A stretch of DNA of 64,000 bases, taken from positions 48,526 to 112,525 of the forward strand of contig JACPPI010000006.1 in NCBI GenBank assembly GCA_016190985.1, written 5' to 3'. Each line of letters begins with the position of its first letter. The stretch's first letter is position 1. The stretch is from Opitutia bacterium (lineage in GTDB: Bacteria; Verrucomicrobiota; Verrucomicrobiia; Opitutales; Opitutaceae). The position numbers and the translations under genes are program-made. The notes beneath the pieces are model-generated. The model made no database searches. It was not told where the DNA came from and was given only the letters and a program-made list of their open reading frames with translations. Positions 16,811-25,275 of this stretch are shown here, one piece after another.

Positions 16811-17053
16811 TCATGTCGGCCGCTGGCCCTTGAGCAGGGCGAATTCCTTCGCGCTCATGAGGCGGCGGGGCAGGCGGCGCTTGGCCTCGCTGATCAGGCG
16901 GTCCCATTGCTCGTCGGTGGGGGCGAAATCCTCCCACGAGGAGTTGTGGCCGGTCTTGCGGCTGAACACGACCGAGCCGCCGTGAAAACGGGCGTTGATC
17001 TGCCACTTGACGCCGTCGGCGTCCTTGTCCCACCAGCCGAATTCCATGCCCAT
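16811..17053 (-). CDS. small conserved hypothetical protein
   Basis: An 80-residue soluble protein beginning MGMEFGWWDKDADGVKWQIN, with a C-terminal stretch WDRLISEAKRRLPRRLMSAKEF. It is rich in Trp and charged residues, with no motif I can name. An alternative start is the second Met at 17047. The upstream extension to 17134 is unlike a protein N terminus and coincides with repeats of AAGTGGCAAGTG/AAGTGACAAGT. It lies in the same direction as proC upstream. Confidence 0.6.
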   Translation of the reverse strand: MGMEFGWWDKDADGVKWQINARFHGGSVVFSRKTGHNSSWEDFAPTDEQWDRLISEAKRRLPRRLMSAKEFALLKGQRPT

Positions 17054-17104
17054 GGCCGGAGAGGAAAGTGACAGGCGCCAAGTGGCAAGTGACAAGTAAG
17101 GAAC

Positions 17105-17179
17105 AATCGCGGAAACACGGAAGAGCTGAAGCACGGAGCGCTTGAATTCGTGATTCCGTTCTTTTGCGCTTCCGCGATT
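17105..17179. repeat. intergenic inverted repeat, family E
   Basis: AATCGCGGAA at 17105-17114 is complementary to TTCCGCGATT at 17170-17179, with inner paired segments CACGGAA and TTCCGT. It fills the spacer between the small hypothetical gene and proC. Confidence 0.55.
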
Positions 17180-17222
17180 TCTGCCGGTGCATCAAGCGGC
17201 AGGATCAGCGGTCGCCGTGCAC

Positions 17223-18032
17223 TCAATCATTCGACAGTTCTCCCGCGCGGCGGGTGCCGGCGAGGATGGTGGCCTTGATGGTCTCGCGGAATTGGGCGGC
17301 GGCCATGACCTGCAGGCCGGCGGCGGTGGTGCCGTTGGGCGACGTGACGCGGTCGCGCAGCGCCTCGGGCGTCTCCGGGCTGCCAGCGAGCAGGCGTGCG
17401 GCGCCAAGGACGGATTCGAGCGCGAGCTGCTGCGCGGTGTCGCGCGGCAGGCCGGCCGCCACGCCGCCGTCGCGCAGCGCGGCGACGAACTCAAAGAGGA
17501 AGGCGGGGGTGCTGCCGACAAGGGTGGTGACGGCGTCCATGTGCTCCTCGCCCAACTCCATGAACTGGCCGAGGGCGCCGAGGAGCTTCCCGACCGTCGC
17601 GCGGTCGGCCGGGGCGAGCGGGGCCGACGAGCACCAGCAGGTCATGCCCGCGCCGATGGCGGCGGGCGTGTTGGGCATGGCGCGGACGAGATTGCGGGCG
17701 CGGGGGAAAACCTGGGCGAGGCGCGCGAGCTTCTTGCCGGCGAGCACCGAGACAACGAGCTTGCCGGCGGTGAGCTCGGCGAGGCGCGGATCGGCCGCGG
17801 CGAGCGACTGGGGCTTGAAGGCGACGATCACGGTGTCGGCCCCGGCGAGCAGTTTGGGGAGGTCGGGCTCGAAGGTGATGCCGGTATCGGCGGCGAGCTT
17901 TTGGGCGGTGGTGCCGGCCCTGCTGGTGCAGGCGAGGTCGGCGGGCGCGCAGACTTTTCGGGCCAGCAGCCCGCAGACGATGGCGGAGGCGAGATTGCCC
18001 GCACCGAGGAGAGCTAGGCGAGGGGTGGACAT
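17223..18032 (-). CDS. proC: pyrroline-5-carboxylate reductase
   Basis: A 269-residue enzyme for the last step of proline synthesis, reducing pyrroline-5-carboxylate with NAD(P)H. The Rossmann motif LALLGAGNLASAI starts at residue 5. The middle FKPQ segment (VIVAFKPQSLAAA) and the VRAMPNTPAAIGAGMT signature are both present, followed by the C-terminal GSTPAFLFEFVAALRDGGVAAGL helix region. Length is typical. The start at 18032 avoids a 22-residue extension that reads through the REP element at 18042. It is transcribed after the receiver-kinase gene but with a repeat between. Confidence 0.95.
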   Translation of the reverse strand: MSTPRLALLGAGNLASAIVCGLLARKVCAPADLACTSRAGTTAQKLAADTGITFEPDLPKLLAGADTVIVAFKPQSLAAADPRLAELTAGKLVVSVLAGKKLARLAQVFPRARNLVRAMPNTPAAIGAGMTCWCSSAPLAPADRATVGKLLGALGQFMELGEEHMDAVTTLVGSTPAFLFEFVAALRDGGVAAGLPRDTAQQLALESVLGAARLLAGSPETPEALRDRVTSPNGTTAAGLQVMAAAQFRETIKATILAGTRRAGELSND

Positions 18033-18041
18033 GGGCGTTTT

Positions 18042-18096
18042 GTGGGAGCGAGCTTGCGCACGATGATCAGATTGTCGCGAGCAAGCTCGCTCCCAC
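18042..18096. repeat. REP/REPIN-like palindrome, family A
   Basis: The left arm GTGGGAGCGAGCTTGCGCAC and the right arm TCGCGAGCAAGCTCGCTCCC flank a short spacer. It abuts the proC start codon, so it lies in the proC leader. Confidence 0.8.
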
Positions 18097-18146
18097 AAGT
18101 TCTCAAGGCAACCCCGGACAGCCCGCCTGGAGGCCGGGCTCCACCT

Positions 18147-19265
18147 TCAGTCCCGGTTCTTGCGCTCGAGCGGGTGGCGGATGGTGCAGACCGCGCCGCC
18201 GCCGGGCCGGTTGTCGAGCGTGACCTCGCCGCCGAGATTGCGCATGGCGTGGCGGGCGATGGTCAGGCCCATGCCGACGCCGACCGTGTGCTTGGTGCTG
18301 GTGAAGGGCTCGAAGGCGTGGTCCTTGATCTCGGGGTCGAGCCCGCGGCCGCGGTCCTCGATGTGGACGAGGGCGAAGCGGCCCTCCTCGGGACGGTCGA
18401 CGACCTCGGTGCGGATGTGGATCGGGCGTTTGTCGTCGGGCTCGTCGTGGTAGCTTTCCCAGGCGTTGATGAGGAGCTTGGCGAGCGTGTCCTCGAACAC
18501 CTCGACGTTGGTGTCGATCAGCACCTCGGCGGTGGCGTGGGCGACGGTGATGGGCTGGTCGATCTTGTATTCGATCTGGTAGCGGCGGATGCCGCTGTCG
18601 ATCATGCGGGCGAGGCTGGCGCGGATGACCGGCGGGCGGTTCTTCACCACGAGGTTGGTGAGCTGCTTGATGATGCCGACGATGCGGTTGACGGCGTCCT
18701 CGAGGTGCTGGGCGTTTTTCTTCACGAGGTCGGGCTTCTCGTGGTAGGCCTTGATGAGGTCGACGTAGCCGATGACGACGCCGAGGAGGTTGTTGAGGTT
18801 GTGGGCGATGCCCTGGGTGACGGCGCCGATGGTGGCGGCGCGGCGGGTTTCACCGAGGCGGGTCTGCAGCTCGATGAGTTCGCGGTTGATCGAGACGAAG
18901 CGGAGCTGGGTCTGGACGCGGGCCAGGGTCTCGTCGAGGTCGATGGGCTTGGTGATGTAGTCCACGGCGCCGACGCCGAGGCCCTCGATCTTGCCCTCCT
19001 TGGAGGTGCGGGCGGTGATGAAGATGACGGGGATGGCCTTGGTCTCGGGATCGGCCTGGAGGCGCTGGCAGACCTCGATGCCGTCCATTTCGGGCATCAT
19101 GACGTCGAGCAGGATGAGGTCGGGGCGGTTGGACCTGGCCAGATCAAGCGCCTCGCGGCCGGAATAGGAGGTGGCCACGACCATGCCTTCGCGCTCCAGC
19201 TTGCGTTTGAGCAACTGAACATTGATGGGCTGGTCGTCGACGACGAGAATCTTGGGGGCGGCCAT
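18147..19265 (-). CDS. hybrid protein with N-terminal receiver and C-terminal histidine kinase
   Basis: A 372-residue cytoplasmic signalling protein with the reverse of the usual hybrid-kinase order. The receiver domain (about residues 5-120) has the phospho-acceptor Asp54 (LILLDVMMPEMDG), Thr84 and Lys106. A short coiled linker leads to a HisKA-type region with His155 (GIAHNLNNLLG), then a HATPase_c domain with N box LAKLLINAWESY, DRGRGLDP and the GVGMGLTIARHAMRNLGG ATP-lid. There is no membrane segment. Such proteins may be regulated by phosphorylation from another kinase. No output regulator is adjacent. Confidence 0.9.
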   Translation of the reverse strand: MAAPKILVVDDQPINVQLLKRKLEREGMVVATSYSGREALDLARSNRPDLILLDVMMPEMDGIEVCQRLQADPETKAIPVIFITARTSKEGKIEGLGVGAVDYITKPIDLDETLARVQTQLRFVSINRELIELQTRLGETRRAATIGAVTQGIAHNLNNLLGVVIGYVDLIKAYHEKPDLVKKNAQHLEDAVNRIVGIIKQLTNLVVKNRPPVIRASLARMIDSGIRRYQIEYKIDQPITVAHATAEVLIDTNVEVFEDTLAKLLINAWESYHDEPDDKRPIHIRTEVVDRPEEGRFALVHIEDRGRGLDPEIKDHAFEPFTSTKHTVGVGMGLTIARHAMRNLGGEVTLDNRPGGGAVCTIRHPLERKNRD

Positions 19266-19345
19266 GCTGCGAGGGAGAGCGAAAGGGGTTTGCCCTTGGC
19301 TGGCAAGTGCCAGTTAAGGCCATTTGGCCTCTTTCCAATTCCGGT

Positions 19346-20215
19346 TTAGGCGTTCTGCCGCCGGGCCTTGACGGTGTTTTGCATCAGCATGGCGACGGTC
19401 ATGGGGCCGACGCCGCCGGGCACGGGGGTGATCTTGCTGCACAGCGGGGCGACGGTGGGGAAGTGAACGTCGCCGGTGAGCCGATAGCCGGACTTCTTGG
19501 TGGAGTCGGCGACGCGGTTGACGCCGACGTCAATGACAACCGCGCCGGGCTTGACCATGTCGGCGGTGACGAACTCGGCCTTGCCGATGGCGGCGATGAG
19601 GATGTCGGCCTGGCGGGTGAGGGCGGGGAGGCTGGCGGTCTGCGAATGGCAGACGGTCACGGTGGCGTTGGCCCAGGGCCTGCGTTGCAGGGCGAGGAGC
19701 GCGGCGGGTTTGCCGACGATCAGGCTGCGGCCGAGGACGACCACGTGTTTGCCGGAGACGGCCACGCCGGAGCGCTGGAGGAGCTGCATGATGCCGGCGG
19801 GCGTGCAGGCGACGAAGCCGGTCTCGTCCTCCTGCGCGAGCTTGCCGAGGTTCAGCGTGTGGAAGCCGTCGACATCCTTGTGCGCGGCGATGCGGCGGAA
19901 GACGGCGGTCTCGTTGATGTGCTTGGGCAGCGGCGACTGGACGAGGATGCCATCGACGGCGGGATCGGCATTGAGGCCGTCGATGAGCGCGAACAGCCCG
20001 TCCTGCGTGATCGTGACGGGCGGAAAGATGAGCCGGCTGGTGATGCCGATGGTGGCGGAGGCCAGCTCCTTTTTCTTCACATAGGAAACCGAGGCCGGAT
20101 CCTCGCCGACGCGCACGAGCGCGAGGCAGGGCGGCCGGCCGGGCAGGGCGGCGACCTGAGTCTTGAGCTCGGCGATGATTTCCGCCGCGATTTTGTTGCC
20201 GTCGATCAGTTCCAT
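19346..20215 (-). CDS. folD: bifunctional methylenetetrahydrofolate dehydrogenase/cyclohydrolase
   Basis: A 289-residue FolD that interconverts 5,10-methylene-, methenyl- and 10-formyl-tetrahydrofolate in the cytoplasm. The catalytic lysine is in SYVKKKELA. The substrate-site segment [12 protein letters not shown], the DVDGFH motif, the NADP-binding [13 protein letters not shown] and the C-terminal signature [18 protein letters not shown] are all intact. Length is typical. It is followed on the same strand by the receiver-kinase gene 80 bp away. Confidence 0.95.
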   Translation of the reverse strand: MELIDGNKIAAEIIAELKTQVAALPGRPPCLALVRVGEDPASVSYVKKKELASATIGITSRLIFPPVTITQDGLFALIDGLNADPAVDGILVQSPLPKHINETAVFRRIAAHKDVDGFHTLNLGKLAQEDETGFVACTPAGIMQLLQRSGVAVSGKHVVVLGRSLIVGKPAALLALQRRPWANATVTVCHSQTASLPALTRQADILIAAIGKAEFVTADMVKPGAVVIDVGVNRVADSTKKSGYRLTGDVHFPTVAPLCSKITPVPGGVGPMTVAMLMQNTVKARRQNA

Positions 20216-20228
20216 GAAAAAGGAAAAA

Positions 20229-20294
20229 GTGGGGCGCGTTGACCCCGACGCGCTGCTGGGAAAAACAAAACGCGCTGGGGTCGGCGCGTTCCAC
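20229..20294. repeat. long GC-rich inverted repeat, family D
   Basis: A left arm GTGGGGCGCGTTGACCCCGA continuing into CGCG, and a right arm CGCGCTGGGGTCGGCGCGTT continuing into CCACC, are largely complementary. The loop is AAAAACAAAA. The repeat lies between folD and the SH3-domain gene. Confidence 0.7.
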
Positions 20295-20301
20295 CGCGGG
20301 A

Positions 20302-21081
20302 CTATTTGCGCAGCGCCATGGACTCGGCGGCGATGACGAGATCCTTGCCGTCGACGGTGTTGCGGACGGTGCCGGTGAGGGTGATCTCGCGATCGAGGAA
20401 GTTCTCCATCTTGTCCGTGAGCAGCAGGCGGCGGGTGTCGACGTAGGCGAAGCGGCGGCCGGTGGAGTCGGTGAGCTGGTAATCGTAGAGCGGATTGGGA
20501 TTGATGATGGGGCGGCGGGCGAGCACGAGGGTGCCGGCGAACAGACGCGGCGTGTCGGCGGTGTTGCCGGACATCGGCACCGGGCGGCCGACGGTCGTCA
20601 CGGGTCCGGCGGGGAGCGGAGCAGCGGTGACGGGCAGCATGGGCTTGGCCTCGGGCGAAACATTGGCGGCCTCGCCGATGGCGATGAAGCCCTGCAATTT
20701 CTTCTCCAGCCGGACCTGCACCCAGTCGCCGGAAGCAGACTTGGCGAGGCCGATGACCTCGGACTTGTCGCCGGCGGCGGCCACGGCGAGCAGCTGCGCA
20801 TCCTTGCGGGGCTCGGCGTAGATGTGTCCGCCCTCGCGGACCTCGAGGCCCTTGGTGATGTCGCGGCTTTGCGCGTAGGCCTCGAACGGGCCGCTGACCT
20901 CGATGCGGCGCCAGCCGGCCGGGGCCTCGCCGACGAAGGTGACGGTGCTGCCGGCCTTGAGCCGGGTGAGGACGGGCGACTTCGGGTCGGGCTGCACGAA
21001 GGCCGCGGTGTCGGAATGAAGGATGTCGGCGGCGAGCGGCGCGACGAGGGTCAGGAGGAGAAAGGCGAGTTTAGTTTTCAT
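20302..21081 (-). CDS. secreted SH3-like domain protein
   Basis: A 259-residue exported protein with signal peptide [18 protein letters not shown]. Two bacterial SH3-like repeats follow (about residues 19-75, with [20 protein letters not shown], and 80-138, with [15 protein letters not shown]). The C-terminal part (about residues 170-259) is a separate module with [25 protein letters not shown], possibly an OB-like fold. It may bind peptidoglycan in the periplasm; no enzymatic motif is seen. Its start overlaps the end of the pseudouridine synthase gene by 11 bp, so the two are translationally coupled. Confidence 0.75.
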   Translation of the reverse strand: MKTKLAFLLLTLVAPLAADILHSDTAAFVQPDPKSPVLTRLKAGSTVTFVGEAPAGWRRIEVSGPFEAYAQSRDITKGLEVREGGHIYAEPRKDAQLLAVAAAGDKSEVIGLAKSASGDWVQVRLEKKLQGFIAIGEAANVSPEAKPMLPVTAAPLPAGPVTTVGRPVPMSGNTADTPRLFAGTLVLARRPIINPNPLYDYQLTDSTGRRFAYVDTRRLLLTDKMENFLDREITLTGTVRNTVDGKDLVIAAESMALRK

Positions 21082-21847
21082 CGTGAGTGGAGGGAGCCAT
21101 CTCGCGGTAGTGCACGGCAGGGACCACGAAGAGGGATTGGATTTCCTTGGTAGAAAGTTGTTTCACGCCGCGCAAAGGAATTCCTTTCAGGCGGAGCGAG
21201 CCGATCTGGTAGCGGCGCAGCCGGCGGACCTCGAAGCCGAGGGTGAGGAACAGCTGGCGGATCTCGCGCTTCTTGCCGTGGTGCATGTGCACGTCGAGCT
21301 CGGTGGAACTGCGGTCGGACCTGGGGTTGACGAGGCTGGCGCGCTCGACCTTGAGGTGCTCGCCCCCGATGACCACCCCGCGCAGCAACTGCCGCAGGCG
21401 GCCGGCCGGGAAGGGCGCCTCCAGCGAAACGTAGTAGCGCTTCACGACCAGATTAGACGGATGCATGAGCTTGTGGGCGAGGTCGCCGTCGGAGGTCAGG
21501 ATGACCAGACCCTCGCTGTCCTTGTCGAGCCGGCCGGCGCAAAAGAGCCGGAGTTTGGCCCACTCGCGCGGCAGCAGGTCGAAGATCGTGTGGTCGGCGT
21601 GCGGGTCGCTGTTGCTGCAGACGACGCCCCGGGGCTTGTGCATCACGAGGGCCAACTTGGGCTGCACGTGGGACTTGAGGCCTTTGCCCCGCACGGTGAC
21701 CTTGTCGGCGCCGGGCACGACCTTCTGGCCGAGCACGGCTTTCCCGCCGTTCACATAGACCTCGCCCGCGACGATCAGGGCCTCGGCCGCGCGGCGCGAG
21801 CAGACGCCGGTGTCGGCGATGAGTTTCTGGATGCGGACGGATTCCAT
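21071..21847 (-). CDS. RsuA/RluB-type rRNA pseudouridine synthase
   Basis: A 258-residue enzyme. The N-terminal S4 domain (about residues 3-62, VRIQKLIADTGVCSRRAAEALI) is followed by a pseudouridine synthase domain with the catalytic Asp motif GRLDKDSEGLVILTSDGDLAHKLMHPS. The later HHGKKREIRQLFLTLGFEVRRLRR segment is typical of the RsuA/RluB/E/F group, which modify one uridine in 16S or 23S rRNA. The exact target cannot be read. The start at 21847 (MESVRIQKLI) fits the family; an upstream in-frame ATG would add 44 atypical residues. Confidence 0.92.
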   Translation of the reverse strand: MESVRIQKLIADTGVCSRRAAEALIVAGEVYVNGGKAVLGQKVVPGADKVTVRGKGLKSHVQPKLALVMHKPRGVVCSNSDPHADHTIFDLLPREWAKLRLFCAGRLDKDSEGLVILTSDGDLAHKLMHPSNLVVKRYYVSLEAPFPAGRLRQLLRGVVIGGEHLKVERASLVNPRSDRSSTELDVHMHHGKKREIRQLFLTLGFEVRRLRRYQIGSLRLKGIPLRGVKQLSTKEIQSLFVVPAVHYREMAPSTHDEN

Positions 21848-21953
21848 GCGAGGGGGATGAATGGCGGGCGCGGCGGACCGGCGCAACGAGATTCCCCGCG
21901 GCGCAGACGGTGCTTGCCACGCCATGCCGGCGTGGGGAAATTTCCGGCAGCCC

Positions 21954-23120
21954 ATGCATGTCTCCACTCCGCCGTTCAACCTTTATACCAAGGACAATCC
22001 GCTGCCCGCCAAACTGCTGGAGAACCGCATGCTCAACAAGGACGGCTCCAGCAAGGACGTGCGCCACCTCGTCATCGACATCGCCGGCAGCGGCCTGACC
22101 TACAAGGTGGGTGACTCGCTCGGGGTTTACCCCTCGAACCGGCTGCAGTTCGTGGACGAGTTCATCGACCTGCTCGGCGCCACCGGCAACGAGCCGGTGA
22201 TGCTCCCGCGGCAAACCGCGCCCCTCAGCCTGCGCGAGGCGCTCACGACGAAGGTTTCCCTGGCCGGTCCGACCAGGAAAATCCTCGAAACCCTCGCCGC
22301 GAAGACGACCGATCCGAAGGAGAAGGAGCAGCTCGCCGCGCTGCTCGCCCCCGAGGCCAAGGAGGCGTTGGAACTTTTTCTCGGGCAGCGCGAGTTCATC
22401 GACCTGCTGGAGGAGTTTCCCGGCGCCCGGCTGACGCCGCAGGAGTTCGTCGACCACCTGCGGCGGTTGATGCCGCGGCTGTATTCGATCGCGTCCTCGC
22501 CCAGGATGTTCCCCGGCCAGGTGCATCTCACCGTCGCGCCCGTGCGCTACGAATCCAACGGCCGCCGCCGCTACGGCGTGTGCTCGACCTTCCTCGCCGA
22601 CCGGGTGACGCGCCGCAAAACGCCGGTGCCGGTCTTCGTGGCCGAGTCGCATTTCGGCCTGCCCGCCGACCTGACGAAGGATGTCATCATGATCGGGCCG
22701 GGCACGGGCATCGCGCCGTTCCGGGCCTTCGTGCAGGAACGGGTCGCCACCTCCGCGCCGGGCCGCAACTGGCTGTTCTTCGGCGACCAGCATGAGAAGA
22801 CCGATTACCTTTATGGCGACGAGTGGAAACGCCTGCTCGCCGAAGGCAGGATGGCGCGGGTTGACCTGGCCTTCTCGCGCGACCAGCCGAAAAAAATCTA
22901 CGTGCAGGACCGCATGCGCGAGGCCGCGGCCGAGCTCTGGGCCTGGCTCAAGGGCGGGGCCTATTTCTACGTCTGCGGCGACGCGCACCGCATGGCCAAG
23001 GATGTCGATGCCGCGCTGCACGAGATCATCGCGCAGCACGGCGGCCTGGAGCCGGCGGCCGCCGCCGACTACGTGAAACAGATGAAGAAGGACAAGCGCT
23101 ACCAGCGCGACGTGTATTGA
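21954..23120 (+). CDS. CysJ-like NADPH-dependent flavin reductase lacking the flavodoxin domain
   Basis: A 388-residue diflavin-reductase-type protein resembling the C-terminal two thirds of sulfite reductase alpha (CysJ). The connecting FAD domain contains YKVGDSLGVYPSN and the FAD motif RLYSIASSP, with YGVCSTFLADR. The NADPH domain has MIGPGTGIAPFRAFVQER, WLFFGDQHE and YVCGDAHRMAKDVD, ending with a terminal DVY aromatic residue. The N-terminal FMN flavodoxin domain of CysJ is absent, so it must pass electrons to a separate partner such as a flavodoxin, ferredoxin or sulfite reductase subunit. No such partner is next to it. Confidence 0.88.
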   Translation: MHVSTPPFNLYTKDNPLPAKLLENRMLNKDGSSKDVRHLVIDIAGSGLTYKVGDSLGVYPSNRLQFVDEFIDLLGATGNEPVMLPRQTAPLSLREALTTKVSLAGPTRKILETLAAKTTDPKEKEQLAALLAPEAKEALELFLGQREFIDLLEEFPGARLTPQEFVDHLRRLMPRLYSIASSPRMFPGQVHLTVAPVRYESNGRRRYGVCSTFLADRVTRRKTPVPVFVAESHFGLPADLTKDVIMIGPGTGIAPFRAFVQERVATSAPGRNWLFFGDQHEKTDYLYGDEWKRLLAEGRMARVDLAFSRDQPKKIYVQDRMREAAAELWAWLKGGAYFYVCGDAHRMAKDVDAALHEIIAQHGGLEPAAAADYVKQMKKDKRYQRDVY

Positions 23121-23309
23121 GCTGAATGCCCGCCGGCCCTTCTTGCCTTGCCGCAGCCGTCAAGGCGAAGCTCAGCAGGACTCTTGTTTTTGCCGGCCGT
23201 TTGAGTTCAGCCGCGCTCACCGGGAGCGGCGGACGGAGAATGGAGCGGGGTTATCATGATCGAAAAAGGACGGAGGGTGAGCGTTGGCTGTGGTGGCTGG
23301 ATCGGCTCT

Positions 23310-23510
23310 TCACTGCGAATAGAGCGCACCAGGCGGAAAACGACGCTTCATCTCCTTTTTGACTTCGCGTTCGATTTTCCACCAGCGCGATAGCCGGCGC
23401 AAAAAACCTTTTTGCTTCTCCTCCGCTTCGAAGCGTTTGAGGACTTCGGCTCGGACCTTCGCATACTCTTCGAGAGTGGCCTTGGCGTGTGGGGAGATGG
23501 TCGCATTCAT
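23310..23510 (-). CDS. small basic hypothetical protein
   Basis: A 66-residue helical, Lys/Arg/Glu-rich frame starting MNATISPHAKATLEEYAKVR. It has no signal or motif. Composition is less GC-rich than surrounding genes. It lies isolated between the flavin reductase and a degraded integrase, in a stretch of DNA (23121-24030) that looks like a scar of past insertion. It may be a real small gene or a fragment. Confidence 0.4.
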   Translation of the reverse strand: MNATISPHAKATLEEYAKVRAEVLKRFEAEEKQKGFLRRLSRWWKIEREVKKEMKRRFPPGALYSQ

Positions 23511-23639
23511 GTGAGGAACTTTTCTTTTGCCTATCAGTGTTATTCCGCCTCAGCGTGAGGCCTAAGTAAGTTGAGGAGCGGCCGTTTGCGTTAGAAACAC
23601 GATAAGGCGTTTGTCATCAAGATCGGTTTTCCGGGCTTA

Positions 23640-24034
23640 GGTTTTTCAAAGCTGCGCGAAAACCCGGCAAAAGCCCAAGTTGGACCGCCGCTCGGCCTCT
23701 ACGCAAACCCGGCCTGTTTCGTTCCCCAATTGGAAGGAAGGGCTGGCGCAAACCGTCCTCAGTCCTCAGCTCAAGGCGGCCTACGTCCGTGAAATCCTCA
23801 GCTTCCTGAAGCATTGCAAGGCGGCGGGCCATGCGCGGCGACAGCCGCACCGTGCAGGAGCTGTTGGGCCACGCCAGCGTGGAGACGACGCAGATCTACA
23901 CCCACGTCATGCACCCCGCTTCGCCAAGGCTGCGCAGGGCAGGGAAGCCGGGGCTGGGCGTGCGCAGCCTCTTCGGCACGCACAGGGCAGGTCTGCTGGA
24001 TCAGCGGCCACCCCGGAAATATGTAACGTATTAA
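23640..24034 (+). pseudogene. degraded tyrosine recombinase (integron/phage-type integrase)
   Basis: Two pieces of one integrase survive in different frames. From about 23700, FPNWKEGLAQTVLSPQLKAA continues into [20 protein letters not shown], matching the N-terminal SAM-like DNA-binding domain. From 23831, [20 protein letters not shown] matches the C-terminal box II with LLGH and the catalytic Tyr. The intervening catalytic Arg region is gone (joined at about 23825), and the frame is shifted. After YTHVM a short insertion ([11 protein letters not shown]) precedes the expected KPGLGVRS tail. The gene cannot be functional. Confidence 0.75.
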
Positions 24035-24136
24035 TTGACGAATTGATCTGGCCGACGCTCAGGACCGGCCCGCTGGATGGACGGCCGGATTTTCGCGCTT
24101 GCGGGCGCCGGGGACAGGCCATCCCATCCTCGCCCA

Positions 24137-24883
24137 ATGAGTCTGACCTTTAACAATCGAACCGCCCTCGTCACCGGCGCCGGCCGCGGCATCGGCAAGG
24201 CGATCGCGGAGCTGCTGGCGAAAAACGGCGTGACCGTCATCTGCGTAAGCAAGTCGGCCGACAGTTGCGGCGCGACGGCGGCGGCCATCACGGCGGCCGG
24301 CGGCAAGGCCAAGGCGCTCGCGGTGGACGTGTCCGACGGCGCGGCGGTGGCCAAGGCCAGCGCGGACCTGCTCGCCGAGTTCGGCCAGATCGACCTTCTC
24401 GTCAACAACGCCGGCATCACGAAGGACGGCCTGCTGTTCCGCATGTCGGAGGACGACTGGAACGCCGTGCTCACGACCAACCTCACCAGCTGTTACCACT
24501 GGACCAAGCACATCGGCCGGTCGATGACGCAGAAGCGTTGGGGCCGCATCGTGAACATCACCTCCGTGGTCGGCATCATGGGCAACGCCGGGCAGGCCAA
24601 CTACTGCGCCGCCAAGGCGGGCCTGATCGGCTTCACCAAGGCCATCGCCAAGGAGTTCGCCCCCCGGGGTGTGACCTCCAACGCCGTCGCCCCGGGCTTC
24701 ATCAAGACCGACATGACCGCCGCGTTGCCGCCCGAGGCGGCGGAAAAGATCACTTCTGCCATACCGCTCAGGCGCCTCGGCGAGGCGGCCGATATCGCCC
24801 ACATGACGGCGTTTCTCTGCTCCGAGGAAGCGGGTTATATCACCGGCCAAGTTTTTACCGTTGACGGCGGCATGGTGATGTGA
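24137..24883 (+). CDS. fabG: 3-oxoacyl-ACP reductase
   Basis: A 248-residue short-chain dehydrogenase that reduces 3-oxoacyl-ACP with NADPH in fatty acid elongation. It has the cofactor motif TGAGRGIGKAI, the LVNNAGI motif, and the catalytic Ser-Tyr-Lys set (ITSVVG, then NYCAAKAGL). The C-terminal GFIKTDMTAALP and GQVFTVDGG segments are typical FabG. It is followed by acpP 39 bp downstream and fabF, so this is a small fab operon. The start at 24137 follows an intergenic region containing the integrase remnant. Confidence 0.95.
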   Translation: MSLTFNNRTALVTGAGRGIGKAIAELLAKNGVTVICVSKSADSCGATAAAITAAGGKAKALAVDVSDGAAVAKASADLLAEFGQIDLLVNNAGITKDGLLFRMSEDDWNAVLTTNLTSCYHWTKHIGRSMTQKRWGRIVNITSVVGIMGNAGQANYCAAKAGLIGFTKAIAKEFAPRGVTSNAVAPGFIKTDMTAALPPEAAEKITSAIPLRRLGEAADIAHMTAFLCSEEAGYITGQVFTVDGGMVM

Positions 24884-24922
24884 TGCCTCTTCACAAGCGT
24901 TTTAGAACCATTTTCCAACCTC

Positions 24923-25186
24923 ATGGCTGACCAGAAAACCATCGACCAGCGCGTCAAAGAAATCATCGTTAACCAACTGAATGTTAACGAAGAGCAGATC
25001 ACCCCGCAGGCGTCGTTCCTCGACGACCTCGGCGCCGACTCACTCGACACCGTCGAGCTGATCATGGCTTTCGAGGAGGAGTTCAAGGACGAGATCAAGG
25101 GCGAGATCCCCGAGGCCGACGCCGAGAAGCTCCAGACCGTCGGCGATGTCACCGCCTACATCCAGAACAAGGCGGGAAAGAAATAA
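24923..25186 (+). CDS. acpP: acyl carrier protein
   Basis: An 87-residue acidic four-helix acyl carrier protein. The phosphopantetheine attachment serine is in the conserved [20 protein letters not shown] region. The N-terminal part ([20 protein letters not shown]) and the C-terminal helix ending YIQNKAGKK are typical. It carries the growing fatty acid chain for the FabG and FabF encoded on either side. Confidence 0.97.
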   Translation: MADQKTIDQRVKEIIVNQLNVNEEQITPQASFLDDLGADSLDTVELIMAFEEEFKDEIKGEIPEADAEKLQTVGDVTAYIQNKAGKK

Positions 25187-25204
25187 TTTTTGGCAATTGA
25201 CCGA

Positions 25205-25251
25205 AGCGTTCTACCGTCTGGCCTAGCGCTGGTCTGGTAGGGCGCTTTTTT
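25205..25251 (+). terminator. terminator/attenuator between acpP and fabF
   Basis: AGCGTTCTACC (25205-25215) pairs imperfectly with GGTAGGGCGCT (25236-25246) and is followed by six T residues. It may set a higher level of acpP mRNA than of fabF, as is common in fab operons. Confidence 0.65.
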
Positions 25252-25275
25252 CATTTCCGCACCAAGGATTTTCCA

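Noticed and set aside
23560..23640. Integron attC-like site near GCGTTAGAAAC
   Set aside because: The core site lacks the required final pyrimidine and no complementary partner was found within range.
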